A DNA stretch of 21,101 nt from Myxococcota bacterium (GCA_963169055.1 CAUJFU010000165.1:1-21101); one strand, 5' to 3'. Positions 6,950-19,711 are shown, numbered from the stretch's first letter. A program made the numbers and translations. The notes: a model not told the origin generated them from the letters alone.

Positions 6950-8369
6950 GGTATTCTAACGATTTGCGATGGATACCGATGCGTTGCGCGGCTTGTGTGA
7001 TATTCCATCCATCCTCTTGCAACGCTGCCGTGAGGTAGTCTCGTTCAAAGCGATCCACAAGCTGTTCTTTGGCGAACTTGAAGGGTACGTCTAGATCGAT
7101 GACGTGTTCTGAGGTCGCGATGGGTCTTTGCGAGGCCAACAAACCGCCCGAGCCTGTGGGCAACAAAGAAGCATCGATCTCGCGGCCTGTCGACAAGATC
7201 ATCGCACGTTCGACGTAATTCTTGAGTTCGCGTACGTTTCCCGGCCAAGGATAGTTCTTCAATTTTTCCATCGTTTCGTGGGAGACCACATACCCGGGGC
7301 CTTCTTTGCCTTGCTTTCGCAAAAACAGGTCGACCAAAAACGGGATATCTTCGGGGCGATGACGAAGCGGTGGCAAGGGGACTTGGATCACAGCGAGCCG
7401 ATAATACAAGTCTTGGCGAAAGTTTCCATCTTGAACCATCTGTTCGAGAGGACGGTTGGTGGCTGCGACAATTCGGACATCGATGTGCGTGGTGTCGTTG
7501 CTTCCGAGAGGTTTGACTTCGCGTGTTTCCAACACCCGCAGCAGCTTGGGTTGAAGATCCAACGGAAGCTCACCCAGTTCGTCGAGAAACAAGGTGCCTC
7601 CGTTGGCAGCGACAAACGCCCCCGGGCGACTTTGAACGGCCCCTGTAAAGGCCCCTTTGACGTGCCCAAACAACTCGCTTTCGATCAATTCACGCGGAAC
7701 AGCCGAACAATCGAAGACCAAAAATGGCTTGTTGGCGCGTGGGCTATGATCATGAACCGCACGAGCGGCCAATTCTTTTCCTGTGCCGCTTTCGCCTGTG
7801 ATCAAGACCGTTGCATCGGTGGGAGCGACACGTTGCAGCACCCCAAAAACTTCTTTCATCTCCAAGCTGCGGCCGTACAACTCGCCAAAGCGGTCGCCTC
7901 GGCTGAGGTAGACATTGACTTGTTCGCCGACGATCAAATCAAACAAGATCGTTGTACTTCCTAAGCCGATCCGCACACCCGGTCGCAAGAAAGCCGCCTT
8001 GATCCGATAGGATTCGAGGTAGGTGCCGTTTTTACTGCCAAAGTCTTCGAGGATGTAGCTTCCTCCATCAAAGACGATGCGGCAATGACGCCGCGATACC
8101 GTCGCGTCATCCAAGACCAGATCACCATCATGCGCGCTGCCGATGGTGATCACACGGCGTTCGGCGGTCACTTCTTTGCCTTTGTCGGGGCCTTCGAGAA
8201 CGTGCAGGCGGTATTTGTTAAAGGTGTAGATCTCCGAAAGATCTTCGACCCGCATCGCCTGTGTGACGGGTGCGCCGGGGGGAGGGGGGGGCGGCTGTTG
8301 ATAGCCTTTGTCGTGCTCGCTCAACGGCGTGTCTCCGTGTGGTGGCTTGTGAACTGCCTGCGGACCCAA
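6918..8369 (-). CDS. FHA-domain sigma54-dependent transcriptional activator
   Basis: A 483-residue NtrC-type enhancer-binding protein whose sensor is an FHA domain, which binds phosphothreonine; such proteins couple Ser/Thr kinases to sigma54 promoters in myxobacteria. FHA about 53-145 ([17 protein letters not shown] 92-95, NGT 114-116). AAA+ domain: Walker A GESGTGKE (192-199), sigma54-contact GAFTGA (239-244), Walker B GGTLFLDE (257-264). Fis-type HTH near 456-478 ([18 protein letters not shown]). The N-terminus is a Pro-rich tail with a run of six Pro. The start is uncertain: the longest frame uses TTG at 8369 with GGAG 11 nt away; an ATG at residue 39 is possible but has no binding site. 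Its targets are unknown; the kinase at 768-2906 and the prkA cluster are plausible partners. Confidence 0.93.
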   Translation of the reverse strand: MGPQAVHKPPHGDTPLSEHDKGYQQPPPPPPGAPVTQAMRVEDLSEIYTFNKYRLHVLEGPDKGKEVTAERRVITIGSAHDGDLVLDDATVSRRHCRIVFDGGSYILEDFGSKNGTYLESYRIKAAFLRPGVRIGLGSTTILFDLIVGEQVNVYLSRGDRFGELYGRSLEMKEVFGVLQRVAPTDATVLITGESGTGKELAARAVHDHSPRANKPFLVFDCSAVPRELIESELFGHVKGAFTGAVQSRPGAFVAANGGTLFLDELGELPLDLQPKLLRVLETREVKPLGSNDTTHIDVRIVAATNRPLEQMVQDGNFRQDLYYRLAVIQVPLPPLRHRPEDIPFLVDLFLRKQGKEGPGYVVSHETMEKLKNYPWPGNVRELKNYVERAMILSTGREIDASLLPTGSGGLLASQRPIATSEHVIDLDVPFKFAKEQLVDRFERDYLTAALQEDGWNITQAAQRIGIHRKSLEYLMKKHNIRKP

Positions 8370-8425
8370 GACCGCGATCGCTCCAAGCCTTCGTGCAAAA
8401 AAAGCAACGCGCCTTTCAGTCCTCG

Positions 8426-8442
8426 AAAAGCAACGTGCTTTT
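8426..8442 (-). terminator. Candidate stem-loop terminator after spoVR
   Basis: On the minus strand AAAAGCA-CGT-TGCTTTT is a perfect 7-bp stem with a 3-nt loop that overlaps the last bases of the stop codon. A second GCGTTGCTTTTTTT follows 20 nt later and could pair with the same left arm, giving a better T-run. The stem is AT-rich and read-through into the activator gene is likely. Confidence 0.4.
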
Positions 8443-10744
8443 AACCCTTAAAAGGGACATACTCGAATTCTCGCACATGATGCTCTTTGCCGTCAAAGGA
8501 CAACAAGCGTCCTTTGTTGTCCATGCGCGTCGAAACGTGGGTTGGGCGCTTCCAGAGCTTATGGATATTTTCTAACACAGCCTTGGCATAATCCAACCGC
8601 AGATCGACACCTTCGTGACGGTGGCCCAACAACAGCTCTGCGCGATTTTCAAAATTGGCGTCAAGGATGTAAATAAACGGCTGGCCAAAGTTGGTGAGTT
8701 GAAACAACAGCTTTTCTTTGATCTGCTTGAAGTCGCGGCTCGATATCTCATAACGCCCGGTGCTTCGGTTATAATCAAAGCCAAACAAGTTGTGCTGTTC
8801 GCAAAATTCTCGCGTCAAAAACTCGTCGATAAAGTTGACGTCGTTATAGATCTTTCGGACTTGAAAGATCTTTTCTCGCCCAAGGCCGAGTTTGCGATCC
8901 CATGAAGAGCGTGCGCGCATATCATCGCACAGATCGTATTCTTTACCAAAACGGCCTTTGTTCCAACGGTCCTCGATATCACGCAGCAGTTCAAGCCCTA
9001 GTTTGTAGGGGTTTAATTGTTCACGGCTGGTGGCAACGACGCCCGAGTGGGCGATCGCAAAGTCCACGATCTCGCTGTCTTTGGCTGCTTTTTGCGTCAT
9101 GATCGTCGAGTGCCAATACGAGTTATGGTTGATCAACCCCTGTGCAGCGTAGCGATGGGTTTGTGTGACGGAGATATCGTACACATCCTCGCATCCTGTT
9201 TTGATCACCACGACCTCATCCACCCATTCTTCTTGCGTTGCAATCGGCGTCTCAAGTAGATAGGCTTCCAAAGCAGCGCGATGGCGAGGCTGCAAAAAGC
9301 CGATGCGTTCGGCAAATTGCTTGGCTGAGTGACTCGATATCGTCAACGTTGCGCTACCGTCGTGGATACCGCGTGTACTCAAGATCGAATCATTCATCAA
9401 CAAAAGCTGAACTTGTTGTGCCAAGCGCTCACTTGAAGCGCGCAAGCGGATGCCTTGTGGCCCGATAGCGCTTTGGCTTTCAAACAGGGCGCGCAAAAAC
9501 AACCGAACGACCGCCATCGGCGCACGCAACAGCGCTTGTGGGACAGTCCGCAACAAACCAAAGTCCGAGATACCTTCGATCAACGCCTGTGCGTTTGTCG
9601 TCCCCATCGCTTGTTCTTCGCGTGGCCCAAACCCTTGTCCACCACTGAGCTTGACTTTGTCGCCCACCACCAAGGCATCCAAACGCTTCCACGTCTCGCC
9701 ATCCGCCAACAACACGCGGTGGTTGTTCGAGCCACAAAGCACCAAACCACGGCGTGTTTGGATCTCGATGGTGGGGTGTTGCTTCAAGATATGCCGATCA
9801 TAGACTTTGCGGGGAGCCTCGCCGTCAAACACCCATCCTGCCGAGCCTTCCACCATCTCCGCCATCGTGATCAAGCCTTTTTCGGTATACACCAGCGAAT
9901 CCGCACGCAAACAGGCCCAACCTTCGTTGAGGATCTTGGTCTGCCCTTGCGGGGCAAAGTAATACGCTTCTTCGCGGATCATCCCCAAAACATCGCGTTG
10001 CCAGTTGGTCAACGGAGCATAATTGCGCAAAAACCACAGCACGTCTTTGACCGCACGACGGGGGAAACGACGGCGCGCCTCTTTCTCTTTTTGCATCTTG
10101 CGCCGCTGCTCTTCCAAAAACCATTCGGGGTTGATGTAGTCTTGCATATACTCTTTTTCAACCCGAAACTTCGGTGTCTCTTGCGCTTGAAAGGGTTCAT
10201 CTTCGTCGTCTTCGAGTTTCATATCCTCGAAGTACGGCGAGTAATAGTCGATCAAGTTGTCGAGCGACAGACAGATATCGATAAAGGTCTCGACTTCTTC
10301 GATGCCATAACGATCCATATAGCGCCGAACACGGATCGCGTGGTTGGCCATCTCGTCGATCATACGGCGGTTGGTGTGTTTGAAGTACTCGTTGTTTTTG
10401 AAAAAGTCGTTGTGCGCGTACACATGCGCCATCACGATCTTTTGATCGACATACGAGTTGGATTCGAGCAAATAGGCATAACAGGGGTTGTTGTTGATCA
10501 CCATCTCGTAGATCTTTTGCAACCCGTATTCATAGCCTTTCGAGAGGCGTTCGTAATCCATTCCAAAGCGCCAGTGTGGATAACGAATCGGAAACCCCCC
10601 ATACGCCGCGACTTGGTTGATCTGGTCGTAATCAAGGACTTCAAAGATCTGCGGAAAGAAGTCCAGCCCGTAACCACGGGCGTATCCTTCGATCTCCTCT
10701 TGGAGCGCCGCCATCTCGGGCGGTAAGATCCGGCCTATCTTCAT
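8441..10744 (-). CDS. spoVR: SpoVR family protein interrupted by an intein
   Basis: SpoVR (YcgB in E. coli) is a conserved protein of unknown activity, linked to spore cortex formation in Bacillus and to stationary-phase/starvation responses elsewhere, and usually encoded with PrkA and YeaH. The ATG at 10744 is chosen for its GCGGAG site 7 nt upstream; the frame extends to 10810 without support. The precursor is 767 residues. Residues 1-277 and 542-767 are SpoVR extein ([44 protein letters not shown]). Residues 278-541 are an intein splitting NEGWA/SYWH. Without it the protein would be 503 residues, close to the usual size (about 510). It is the third gene of the prkA-yeaH-spoVR set, 184 bp after yeaH. 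Confidence 0.95.
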   Translation of the reverse strand: MKIGRILPPEMAALQEEIEGYARGYGLDFFPQIFEVLDYDQINQVAAYGGFPIRYPHWRFGMDYERLSKGYEYGLQKIYEMVINNNPCYAYLLESNSYVDQKIVMAHVYAHNDFFKNNEYFKHTNRRMIDEMANHAIRVRRYMDRYGIEEVETFIDICLSLDNLIDYYSPYFEDMKLEDDEDEPFQAQETPKFRVEKEYMQDYINPEWFLEEQRRKMQKEKEARRRFPRRAVKDVLWFLRNYAPLTNWQRDVLGMIREEAYYFAPQGQTKILNEGWACLRADSLVYTEKGLITMAEMVEGSAGWVFDGEAPRKVYDRHILKQHPTIEIQTRRGLVLCGSNNHRVLLADGETWKRLDALVVGDKVKLSGGQGFGPREEQAMGTTNAQALIEGISDFGLLRTVPQALLRAPMAVVRLFLRALFESQSAIGPQGIRLRASSERLAQQVQLLLMNDSILSTRGIHDGSATLTISSHSAKQFAERIGFLQPRHRAALEAYLLETPIATQEEWVDEVVVIKTGCEDVYDISVTQTHRYAAQGLINHNSYWHSTIMTQKAAKDSEIVDFAIAHSGVVATSREQLNPYKLGLELLRDIEDRWNKGRFGKEYDLCDDMRARSSWDRKLGLGREKIFQVRKIYNDVNFIDEFLTREFCEQHNLFGFDYNRSTGRYEISSRDFKQIKEKLLFQLTNFGQPFIYILDANFENRAELLLGHRHEGVDLRLDYAKAVLENIHKLWKRPTHVSTRMDNKGRLLSFDGKEHHVREFEYVPFKG
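9122..9913 (-). mobile_element. SpoVR intein (264 aa, Cys1, degenerate endonuclease region)
   Basis: An in-frame protein-splicing element at precursor residues 278-541. Block A starts at Cys1 ([14 protein letters not shown]). The block B histidine is in GSNNHRVL (His342). Block F and G read [18 protein letters not shown] followed by His540-Asn541, and the +1 extein residue is Ser, so all residues of the standard splicing pathway are present. Between them only the second half of a LAGLIDADG endonuclease seems to remain ([16 protein letters not shown], then [12 protein letters not shown]). The acidic DG of a functional motif is replaced by ESQS and I see no first motif, so homing activity is probably lost. 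The joined flanks read NEGWASYWHS, which is the uninterrupted SpoVR motif. Confidence 0.93.
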
Positions 10745-10928
10745 CAAAAATCTCCGCATCGTGGGGGTTCTCGGTCGGCGATATCGTCTGCTCGGCGAAA
10801 AGGGAAACACGCAGATGCGATCCTCCGCCGCATTCTCGGTAGGCTAGGCAGTCCGGCTGGGGGCGCTGTGCGCTGCTTTTTGCACGACGCGCCTTCGCGT
10901 CCTTTTCTCCACAAACACACAAAGCACG
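10745..10928. other. yeaH-spoVR spacer
   Basis: A 184-bp spacer in the middle of the cluster. I see no gene, terminator or clear promoter in it; only the spoVR ribosome binding site at its edge. Such a long spacer is unusual for a tight operon. Confidence 0.5.
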
Positions 10929-12038
10929 TCAGCGTCCTTTTCCAAGGAACTCCTTGATCGAGGCGACGATCCCGTCTTTGTCGCGGATCTCCGACAAGAT
11001 AATCCGCTCTTCGTCAGGAAACTCGTGCTCAAGATCCTTCATAAACTGCCCCGATCCATAGGGGCTTTCGACCTGCCCATAACAAAAGACGTTGCACGTC
11101 GGAAACATGTACTCGCGCAAGATCTGCATACAACGGGCGGTATCGTCTTGCGACCAGTTATCGCCATCGGAAAAATGAAATGGATAGATATTCCATTGAT
11201 CCTTGGGATATTCCTCTTCGATGATCCGCTGCGCAAGGCGATACGCCGAAGAGATCATCGTTCCGCCCGACTCACGGGTGTGAAAGAAGGTATGGGCATC
11301 AACTTCGCGTGCGGTGGCGTCGTGGATGATGTAGCGGCTTTGTAAGCCTTTGTATTGCGAACGCAGCCACGTATCGATCCAAAAAGACTCGATGCGTACG
11401 ATCTCTTTTTGTTCATCGCCCATCGAACCGCTGACATCCATCATGTAGATGATTACGGCGTTGGATTGGGGGATCTTGGTGGTCTTCCACGAGCGAAAGC
11501 GTTTGTCTTCACGGATCGGCACGATAATCGGGTTGGTGTGCGAATAGGTTCCCGAAGCGATCTGGCGCTTGAGGGCTTCGCGATAGGTGCGCTTAAAGTG
11601 GCGCAACGATTCAGGCCCAACGCGCCGAATCCCCGAGTACTTGTCGCGTTCCGTCGCGATCTGCTTTTCGCCACGCGGTTGGATGCGCGGAAGTTCGAGT
11701 TCTTCGCCCAATATCTCCGCAAGCTCATCCAGATTGATATCCGCTTCGATCGCGTGTTCTCCCGGCATCTCGCCTGCTTTCTTGCCTTGGCCGGGCTGGT
11801 TGGGGTCGCCTCCTTGTTGCACAGGATCACCGACCTCCCCTTCGCCTTGGCCGACACCTCCTGCGTTGCGCGTGCCGTAGCGAAAACGCGGGATATCGAT
11901 CTGCGGCAAGGGGATCGCGATGGTTTCTTTGCCTTGGCGACCAATCAACTCTCCCTTGCTGATAAACTTCCGCAAGTTTTTCTTGATCTGACCGCGCACA
12001 ATTTGGCGAAATCGACTCTGGTCTTGTTTGATCTTCAC
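10929..12038 (-). CDS. yeaH: DUF444 / YeaH family protein with von Willebrand A-like domain
   Basis: The YeaH (YhbH in Bacillus) family accompanies PrkA and SpoVR; its biochemical role is unknown. The GTG at 12038 is chosen because GGAG stands 6 nt before it and the protein then begins [18 protein letters not shown], the usual family start; the open frame continues to 12179 with unrelated, low-complexity residues. The product is 369 residues. An N-terminal Lys/Arg-rich region and a Gly/Gln-rich linker (about 55-90) precede a vWA-like domain with metal-site motif DVSGSMGD (201-208) and a conserved SGGTMISSA. No intein is present in this member of the cluster. It is 198 bp downstream of prkA. 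Likely cytoplasmic and acting with PrkA; that partnership is family knowledge. Confidence 0.93.
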   Translation of the reverse strand: MKIKQDQSRFRQIVRGQIKKNLRKFISKGELIGRQGKETIAIPLPQIDIPRFRYGTRNAGGVGQGEGEVGDPVQQGGDPNQPGQGKKAGEMPGEHAIEADINLDELAEILGEELELPRIQPRGEKQIATERDKYSGIRRVGPESLRHFKRTYREALKRQIASGTYSHTNPIIVPIREDKRFRSWKTTKIPQSNAVIIYMMDVSGSMGDEQKEIVRIESFWIDTWLRSQYKGLQSRYIIHDATAREVDAHTFFHTRESGGTMISSAYRLAQRIIEEEYPKDQWNIYPFHFSDGDNWSQDDTARCMQILREYMFPTCNVFCYGQVESPYGSGQFMKDLEHEFPDEERIILSEIRDKDGIVASIKEFLGKGR

Positions 12039-12236
12039 AGATGTCTCCACTCGCGTCCCTTGACCTCGATCACGCGCTGTCTTCGGATCGGTGGTTGCGG
12101 AACCCCCAAAGCAGAAGCGCGCCAACCCCCCAACAAGATGACTCGTTGGAGGGGGCGCGTCTACCTCTGTCCCCAACAACCACCAGAGCGACGCAAGCGC
12201 GCAACGACCGAAGGGACCGTGTCTACCAAAAACGGC

Positions 12237-15416
<3,180 letters not shown>

Positions 15417-15492
15417 CGAGTCTTTGCCTCCTTGCTTTCGGTTTCGGTACATCGATCGAGGGCGTGCTGAGGAGCGACTTGTGGGTAAACAT

Positions 15493-15557
15493 CCCCGTGT
15501 TCGCGAAGGTTCAAGCGGCAGCCTTGTTGAACCCCCCGTGTTCGCGAAGGTTCAAGC
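15493..15557. repeat. Two identical 24-bp direct repeats upstream of prkA
   Basis: Copies at 15493-15516 and 15534-15557 are identical over 24 bp, start-to-start distance 41 bp. Each contains the 8-bp palindrome TTCGCGAA. Inverted segments occur between them (GGTTCAA/TTGAACC). They end about 75 bp before the prkA start codon and look like paired operator or activator sites, or a small local duplication. Confidence 0.7.
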
Positions 15558-15634
15558 ATCAACCTTGTGGGCTTGAAAAAACTCTGTGTACTCCGCCAAT
15601 ACGGGGTTTCGTGGGCCGTGACCCCTTGTGGGGT

Positions 15635-15669
15635 GTGGGGTGATGCCCCACGCAATCGGCCGATTGCGT
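15635..15669. repeat. Adjacent hairpin and 20-bp perfect palindrome
   Basis: GTGGGG-TGATG-CCCCAC (15635-15651) abuts ACGCAATCGGCCGATTGCGT (15650-15669), which is its own reverse complement. The GTAGGAGCGACGC-type edge on the minus strand recalls the dispersed palindromic repeats (REP-like) found between genes in many bacteria. Confidence 0.7.
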
Positions 15670-15720
15670 CGCTCCTACGTTTGGGATTCTTGTCGATACG
15701 GGGTCTGTGTGGGGTGTGGG

Positions 15721-16143
15721 TTATTTTTTGGGAGTCGCGTCGACGGCCTCTTCTTCAAAAGCATCCAAGTCTTCCATGGATTCTTCGGTCGATGCGGGGA
15801 TTCCTTCGGGGTTGTCCATCGTGCGCACCGTCGCACCACCCTTGCGATTTCCCACTCGCTTTTCTTTCAAACGCCGCAATTGTTTGGTCACTTGTTCCGC
15901 AACTTCTGTAATGGCCTTGTACAGGTCTTCGCCATCTGTTTTGGAGACGATGTCATTGTCCCAGACACGGAAGCTCACTTCGGCTTGGTGGGTGGCTCCG
16001 TGTCGAGCGGATTCGTACTGGAGGATCACATGGGCTTCGATCTCGCCCGGGAGGATTCGGTCCAGTTTACCGAGTTTGTCTTCCACGTGACCACGCATCG
16101 CATCTGTCAGTGCCATTCCTCGTGCCTGAATATTCAACTTCAT
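15721..16143 (-). CDS. hpf: Ribosome hibernation promoting factor, HPF/RaiA family
   Basis: HPF/YfiA proteins bind the 30S decoding region and put ribosomes into an inactive state in stationary phase or starvation. The ATG at 16143 has CAGGAG upstream. The first 95 residues are the HPF fold (MKLNIQARGMALTDAMRGHV, KLDRILPG, AEVSFRVWDND, DLYKAITEVAEQV). The following 45 residues are an acidic tail without the dimerising domain of long HPF. At 140 residues it is a short form with an extension. It is 61 bp after the J-domain gene, consistent with cotranscription, and directly precedes prkA. More often hpf lies behind rpoN; that context is not seen here. Confidence 0.93.
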   Translation of the reverse strand: MKLNIQARGMALTDAMRGHVEDKLGKLDRILPGEIEAHVILQYESARHGATHQAEVSFRVWDNDIVSKTDGEDLYKAITEVAEQVTKQLRRLKEKRVGNRKGGATVRTMDNPEGIPASTEESMEDLDAFEEEAVDATPKK

Positions 16144-16204
16144 CCTGCGGTTCTCCTGTCGTCGTTACGCGCTGTTTCGCTGCGCGGTGGAAGTGGGGTG
16201 GCGT

Positions 16205-16705
16205 TTACTTGGCGCTTTCCCACTCGCGGAGGCGTTTTTGAAAGAACACATTTTTGCTCTCAAAAGTCGAGGCCATGCGGAGGGTCTGGATCGCTTTGAC
16301 CCGATCCCCCGACTGATAGAGGCGTTCCGCTTCTTGGTAGAGCTTCCGTCCTTGGGGTGTTGTGCCACCTGCCGCCACTTTGTTCTCTCGCAAACGCTTC
16401 TCGTCTTCGTCCGTGTATCGTAGCCTTTTCTGGGGTACTGTCAAACCTTCGTTGTAGTAAGCGCGCTTGTCATCGTCGCGCAACACAAGATAAGCCTCTG
16501 TCACGCGCTTGTATACCCGATCAATCGCGACTTTGAGTTGTTCGTCTGTGCTTTCAAAAAACAAATCGGGGTGCAACGTGCGTGCGCGACGATGATACGC
16601 CACGCGGATATCGCCGCTGTTTGCGTTGCGTTGCAGCCCGAGCAGTTGGTAATAGTCCAACTCGTCAATCCGCGACGCGAGGGCCATCAGTTTCTGAATA
16701 TCCAT
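16205..16705 (-). CDS. J-domain protein with helical C-terminal part
   Basis: A small Hsp40-like cochaperone of 166 residues. The J domain is near 16-88 (LDYYQLLGLQRNANSGDIRVAY, split here as positions 16-37), with the essential HPD at 45-47 (TLHPDLFF) and a final helix ending DDKRAYYNEG. There is no Gly/Phe region and no zinc-finger or DnaJ client domain. The C-terminal 60 residues are helical and TPR-like (GRKLYQEAERLYQSGDRVKA). The start ATG at 16705 has AGGAG only about 3 nt upstream, slightly short. It follows the Hsp70-like gene by 169 bp, and is most simply its dedicated stimulator. Confidence 0.9.
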   Translation of the reverse strand: MDIQKLMALASRIDELDYYQLLGLQRNANSGDIRVAYHRRARTLHPDLFFESTDEQLKVAIDRVYKRVTEAYLVLRDDDKRAYYNEGLTVPQKRLRYTDEDEKRLRENKVAAGGTTPQGRKLYQEAERLYQSGDRVKAIQTLRMASTFESKNVFFQKRLREWESAK

Positions 16706-16760
16706 CCGCTCCTAAACCTCCGCCTTTCCCCTACACATCGAACCGATCCATCCGCCAAAT

Positions 16761-16782
16761 TGTTCCCATCGTGTTCCCATCG
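16761..16782. repeat. 11-bp tandem direct repeat in the Hsp70-J spacer
   Basis: TGTTCCCATCG occurs twice back to back (16761-16771, 16772-16782), about 55 bp upstream of the J-domain start codon. The 169-bp spacer otherwise shows no gene or clear promoter. Confidence 0.6.
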
Positions 16783-16874
16783 ACTCGGTGTTTGCAGGGC
16801 ACTGTGCCTCCCGCACACCGCACGCGTCTCCGCTCGGACCTCGCAAGAGACCGTATCTCCCCTGCTCACCGCAC

Positions 16875-18467
16875 TTATCCATTCGCCAACTCCATCCCTG
16901 CACCGCGTTGACTGAGGCGCACCACTTCATCCTCGCTCAGCGCGCTCGATAGAGCAACCGTCATACGTTGGCGCAAGCCTGTTTCGAGATCTCGTGCAGT
17001 CACATGCACAAGACCCGAAGCGTCGATGCTAAAAGTCACTTCGATCCGCGCTTGTCCCCGATAACCGATACGGAAGCCTTCAAAATCAAAATACCCCAGC
17101 AAGACGTTCTCTTCTTCGCGGTTGGATTCGCCCTGATACACGCGGATATTCACCCGCTCTTGGCCGTCTCGAACCGTCGTAAAGATCCGCGAACGCTCGA
17201 TCGGAATCGGCGTATTTCGCTCGATCAACATCTCCGTATATCCCCCCACCGTCGCGATCTGCAACGATAGCGGTGTGACGTCCAACAAGTGCGCCGATCC
17301 GATTTGGCCGCCTCTCGCTGCACCGCTTTGGATCAAGCTGTTGGCATGAATGGCTGCTCCCAACGCCACCACTTCGTCCGGATTCAATGAGACGTTCGGC
17401 GGTTGCCCAAAGTAGTACTGCACCGCCTCCCGCACCAGCGGAAGCCGGGTCGGCCCACCCACAAGGATCACACCATCCAAATCTCTCGGATGCAACCTCG
17501 CTGCCCCCAACGCTTCATCGCAGACCTTGAACGTCCGTTGCACAAGGTCGGTCACCAAGCTATTGAACTCTTTTTGCGAGACCATGTACTCCAAACTCAT
17601 GCTGCGACCGCGATCCACAAAGATATCTGGGATCGACACCAACACTTCGGGATGCACCGACAACAGCTTTTTCGCCTCCTCGCAGGCTTCCCGCAGCTTT
17701 TGCAGGCTCTGCCGATTTTGACGCAGATCCACCCGCGTATCCCGCAGATAACGATCCACCAAATACTCCGTCATCCGCATATCAAAGTCGTCACCACCCA
17801 AATACGAGTCTCCCGCCGTCCCCAACACCTCGAAGATATCCCCGTCGATCTCCATCACCGATAAGTCAAACGTCCCACCGCCCAGATCGTAGATCGCCAC
17901 TCGCTGACGCAACTCTCGACCGTAACCATACGCAAGGGCCGCTGCTGTCGGTTCGTTGATCATCCGCAGCACATTCAGCCCCGCAATCCGCCCCGAGTCC
18001 AACGTCGCTTGGCGCTGGTTGTCGTTAAAGTACGCAGGAACCGTCACCACCGCATCAATGATATCTTCTTGAACGTACGCTGACGCGAGGTTGCGCATCT
18101 CCCGCAAGATAAACGCAGAGATCTCTTCGGGTGAAAAAAGCTGGCCATCGATCATCAAGCGGATCGCATGGTTTTCTGATTCGACGATCTGGTACGCACA
18201 AAACGTCTGCGCCTTCTTCACTTCGTGCGAAAAGCTCTTGCGACCGAGAATCCGCTTGACCGACCACACCGTCCGATCTGGATCGAGGATCACGTGCCGC
18301 TTTGCTTCGTTTCCGACAATCACGCGGTCGCCACCGGGAAAATGCACCACCGAAGCGTGCAAGTTGTCTCCCCATTGGTTCGGTACCACAATCGGGACGC
18401 CGTTGGCCACCACTCCAACGCAAGAGTTCGTCGTTCCCAAGTCGATGCCTATGGCGTGTTTTCCCAT
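16875..18467 (-). CDS. Hsp70 (DnaK-like) chaperone lacking the helical lid
   Basis: A 530-residue Hsp70. The ATPase domain is complete: [12 protein letters not shown] (6-17), [42 protein letters not shown]. The interdomain linker region [16 protein letters not shown] and the beta-sandwich substrate domain follow ([29 protein letters not shown]). Only about 25 residues come after that, so the alpha-helical lid of about 100 residues found in E. coli DnaK (638 aa) is absent. The conserved IPPAPRG of DnaK is replaced by FRIGYRG. It is therefore a paralogue rather than the housekeeping DnaK. Its ATG lies one base after the stop of the acyl-CoA dehydrogenase (TGAGATG), suggesting translational coupling; its own Shine-Dalgarno is weak (GGGG). 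Confidence 0.95.
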   Translation of the reverse strand: MGKHAIGIDLGTTNSCVGVVANGVPIVVPNQWGDNLHASVVHFPGGDRVIVGNEAKRHVILDPDRTVWSVKRILGRKSFSHEVKKAQTFCAYQIVESENHAIRLMIDGQLFSPEEISAFILREMRNLASAYVQEDIIDAVVTVPAYFNDNQRQATLDSGRIAGLNVLRMINEPTAAALAYGYGRELRQRVAIYDLGGGTFDLSVMEIDGDIFEVLGTAGDSYLGGDDFDMRMTEYLVDRYLRDTRVDLRQNRQSLQKLREACEEAKKLLSVHPEVLVSIPDIFVDRGRSMSLEYMVSQKEFNSLVTDLVQRTFKVCDEALGAARLHPRDLDGVILVGGPTRLPLVREAVQYYFGQPPNVSLNPDEVVALGAAIHANSLIQSGAARGGQIGSAHLLDVTPLSLQIATVGGYTEMLIERNTPIPIERSRIFTTVRDGQERVNIRVYQGESNREEENVLLGYFDFEGFRIGYRGQARIEVTFSIDASGLVHVTARDLETGLRQRMTVALSSALSEDEVVRLSQRGAGMELANG

Positions 18468-18468
18468 C

Positions 18469-19623
18469 TCAGCACCCCAACAAACGTGCGATCACCATAC
18501 GCTGGATCTCCGAAGTCCCTTCGCCGATCTCCAACAGCTTTTGATCGCGGTAAAAACGTTCGACATGGTATTCGTTGATCAACCCGTAGCCACCGTGGAT
18601 CTGCACCGCATCCGCCACCACCCGCTTCATCACTTCTGAGCAATATAGCTTGGCCATCGCTGCTTCTTTCTTAAAGTCTCGCTTGTGGTCGCACAACCAA
18701 CACGCCTTGTACAGCAGATTGCGCGCCGCTTCGATCTCCATCGCCATATCCGCCAACTTGAACGATATCGCTTGGAACTGGCTGATCGCTTTGCCAAATT
18801 GCTTGCGTTCTTTCGCATAGTTCAGCGCCATCTCAAACGCCCCTTGCGCACCACCCAACCCCATCGAACCGATGCTCAATCGCCCCTTGTCCAACGTCGC
18901 CAACATCTGACGAAACCCATCCCCTCGCCGACCCAACATCGCGCTCTCAGGCAGTTCCACATCCTCAAAATACAACTCCGCTGTATTCGAGGCCCGCCAC
19001 ATCATCTTGCCGTGGATACTGCGCGACGTAAAACCCGGTGTTCCTTTCGCCGGCATCAAAAAGTTCGAGTATTCCTTCTTTCCACCCACCGAGTCCTCCG
19101 TCACCGCTTGCACCACGATCACCTCGGTCATCTCGGTTGCGCCGTTCGTAATAAAGATCTTGCTCCCGTTCAGCACCCATCCCTTGTCTGTTTTGCGCGC
19201 TCGCGTTTGCGTTCCACCCGCATCCGATCCCGCATTCGGCTCCGTCAAACCAAAAGCCGCTAAACCTTTCCCCGCCGCCAACATCGGCAACCAACGCTCT
19301 TTTTGCTCCTCGTTCCCAAAATACGCAATCGGTCCCACCCCCAACGAATTCGCCGCTGCCACCGTCGCTGCATGCGAACCGTCCACCCGTGCGATCTCTT
19401 CTACCGCCAACACATACGTCAGATAATCCGACGCCATCCCGCCGTATTGCTCGGGAATCAAAAAGGCAAACATCCCCAAATCGCCCATCTTTCGGGTCAA
19501 ATCAACACTAAATTCTTCTTTGGCATCCAGCGCTATCGCTCGTGGCTTGATCTCGGCTTCTGCGAATCGACGGATCTGTTGACGAAACTCTTCTTGCTCG
19601 GGACTCAGATCAAAGTTTAACAT
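18469..19623 (-). CDS. Acyl-CoA dehydrogenase
   Basis: A flavoprotein that oxidises acyl-CoA to trans-2-enoyl-CoA and passes electrons to electron-transfer flavoprotein, as in fatty acid or branched-chain amino acid breakdown. The ATG at 19623 has GTAGGAG upstream; an upstream frame to 19674 is unsupported. 384 residues, normal length. Family signatures: [11 protein letters not shown] (125-135), [10 protein letters not shown] (152-161), [33 protein letters not shown] (341-360) and the C-terminal EGTSEIQR in which Glu368 matches the catalytic base of short-chain acyl-CoA dehydrogenases. The exact chain specificity cannot be read. A good promoter stands upstream (19683-19711). It shares a transcript with the Hsp70 gene, an unusual pairing. 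Confidence 0.95.
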   Translation of the reverse strand: MLNFDLSPEQEEFRQQIRRFAEAEIKPRAIALDAKEEFSVDLTRKMGDLGMFAFLIPEQYGGMASDYLTYVLAVEEIARVDGSHAATVAAANSLGVGPIAYFGNEEQKERWLPMLAAGKGLAAFGLTEPNAGSDAGGTQTRARKTDKGWVLNGSKIFITNGATEMTEVIVVQAVTEDSVGGKKEYSNFLMPAKGTPGFTSRSIHGKMMWRASNTAELYFEDVELPESAMLGRRGDGFRQMLATLDKGRLSIGSMGLGGAQGAFEMALNYAKERKQFGKAISQFQAISFKLADMAMEIEAARNLLYKACWLCDHKRDFKKEAAMAKLYCSEVMKRVVADAVQIHGGYGLINEYHVERFYRDQKLLEIGEGTSEIQRMVIARLLGC

Positions 19624-19682
19624 CTGCCTTCTCCTACCCTCACCGGCGGCCCTTGGGGGATGGTTGCGAAACATACGCCGCT

Positions 19683-19711
19683 ATGATAGCCAACTCGCTC
19701 CCTCTCGACAA
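19683..19711 (-). promoter_or_regulatory. Sigma70-type promoter of the acyl-CoA dehydrogenase/Hsp70 transcript
   Basis: On the minus strand TTGTCG (19711-19706) and TATCAT (19688-19683) are exactly 17 bp apart, with 4/6 and 5/6 matches to consensus. The predicted start near 19676 leaves a leader of about 53 nt. It lies in the 129-bp divergent region shared with the M23 gene. Confidence 0.6.

Larger units (their letters stand above)
15417..15720. other. hpf-prkA intergenic region
   Basis: These 304 bases hold no gene. They contain a structured element with a hairpin and a 20-bp palindrome (15635-15669), flanked about 50 bp to each side by a shared word (ATACGGGGT at about 15600 and 15696), and two 24-bp direct repeats (15493-15516, 15534-15557) nearer to prkA. 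It must hold any hpf terminator and any prkA promoter, but I find neither a good T-run hairpin nor a convincing -35/-10 or -24/-12 pair. Confidence 0.6.

Noticed and set aside
9455-10726. 423-codon plus-strand open frame
   Set aside because: Antisense to spoVR and running through the intein boundary; the minus-strand SpoVR and intein motifs are unambiguous.
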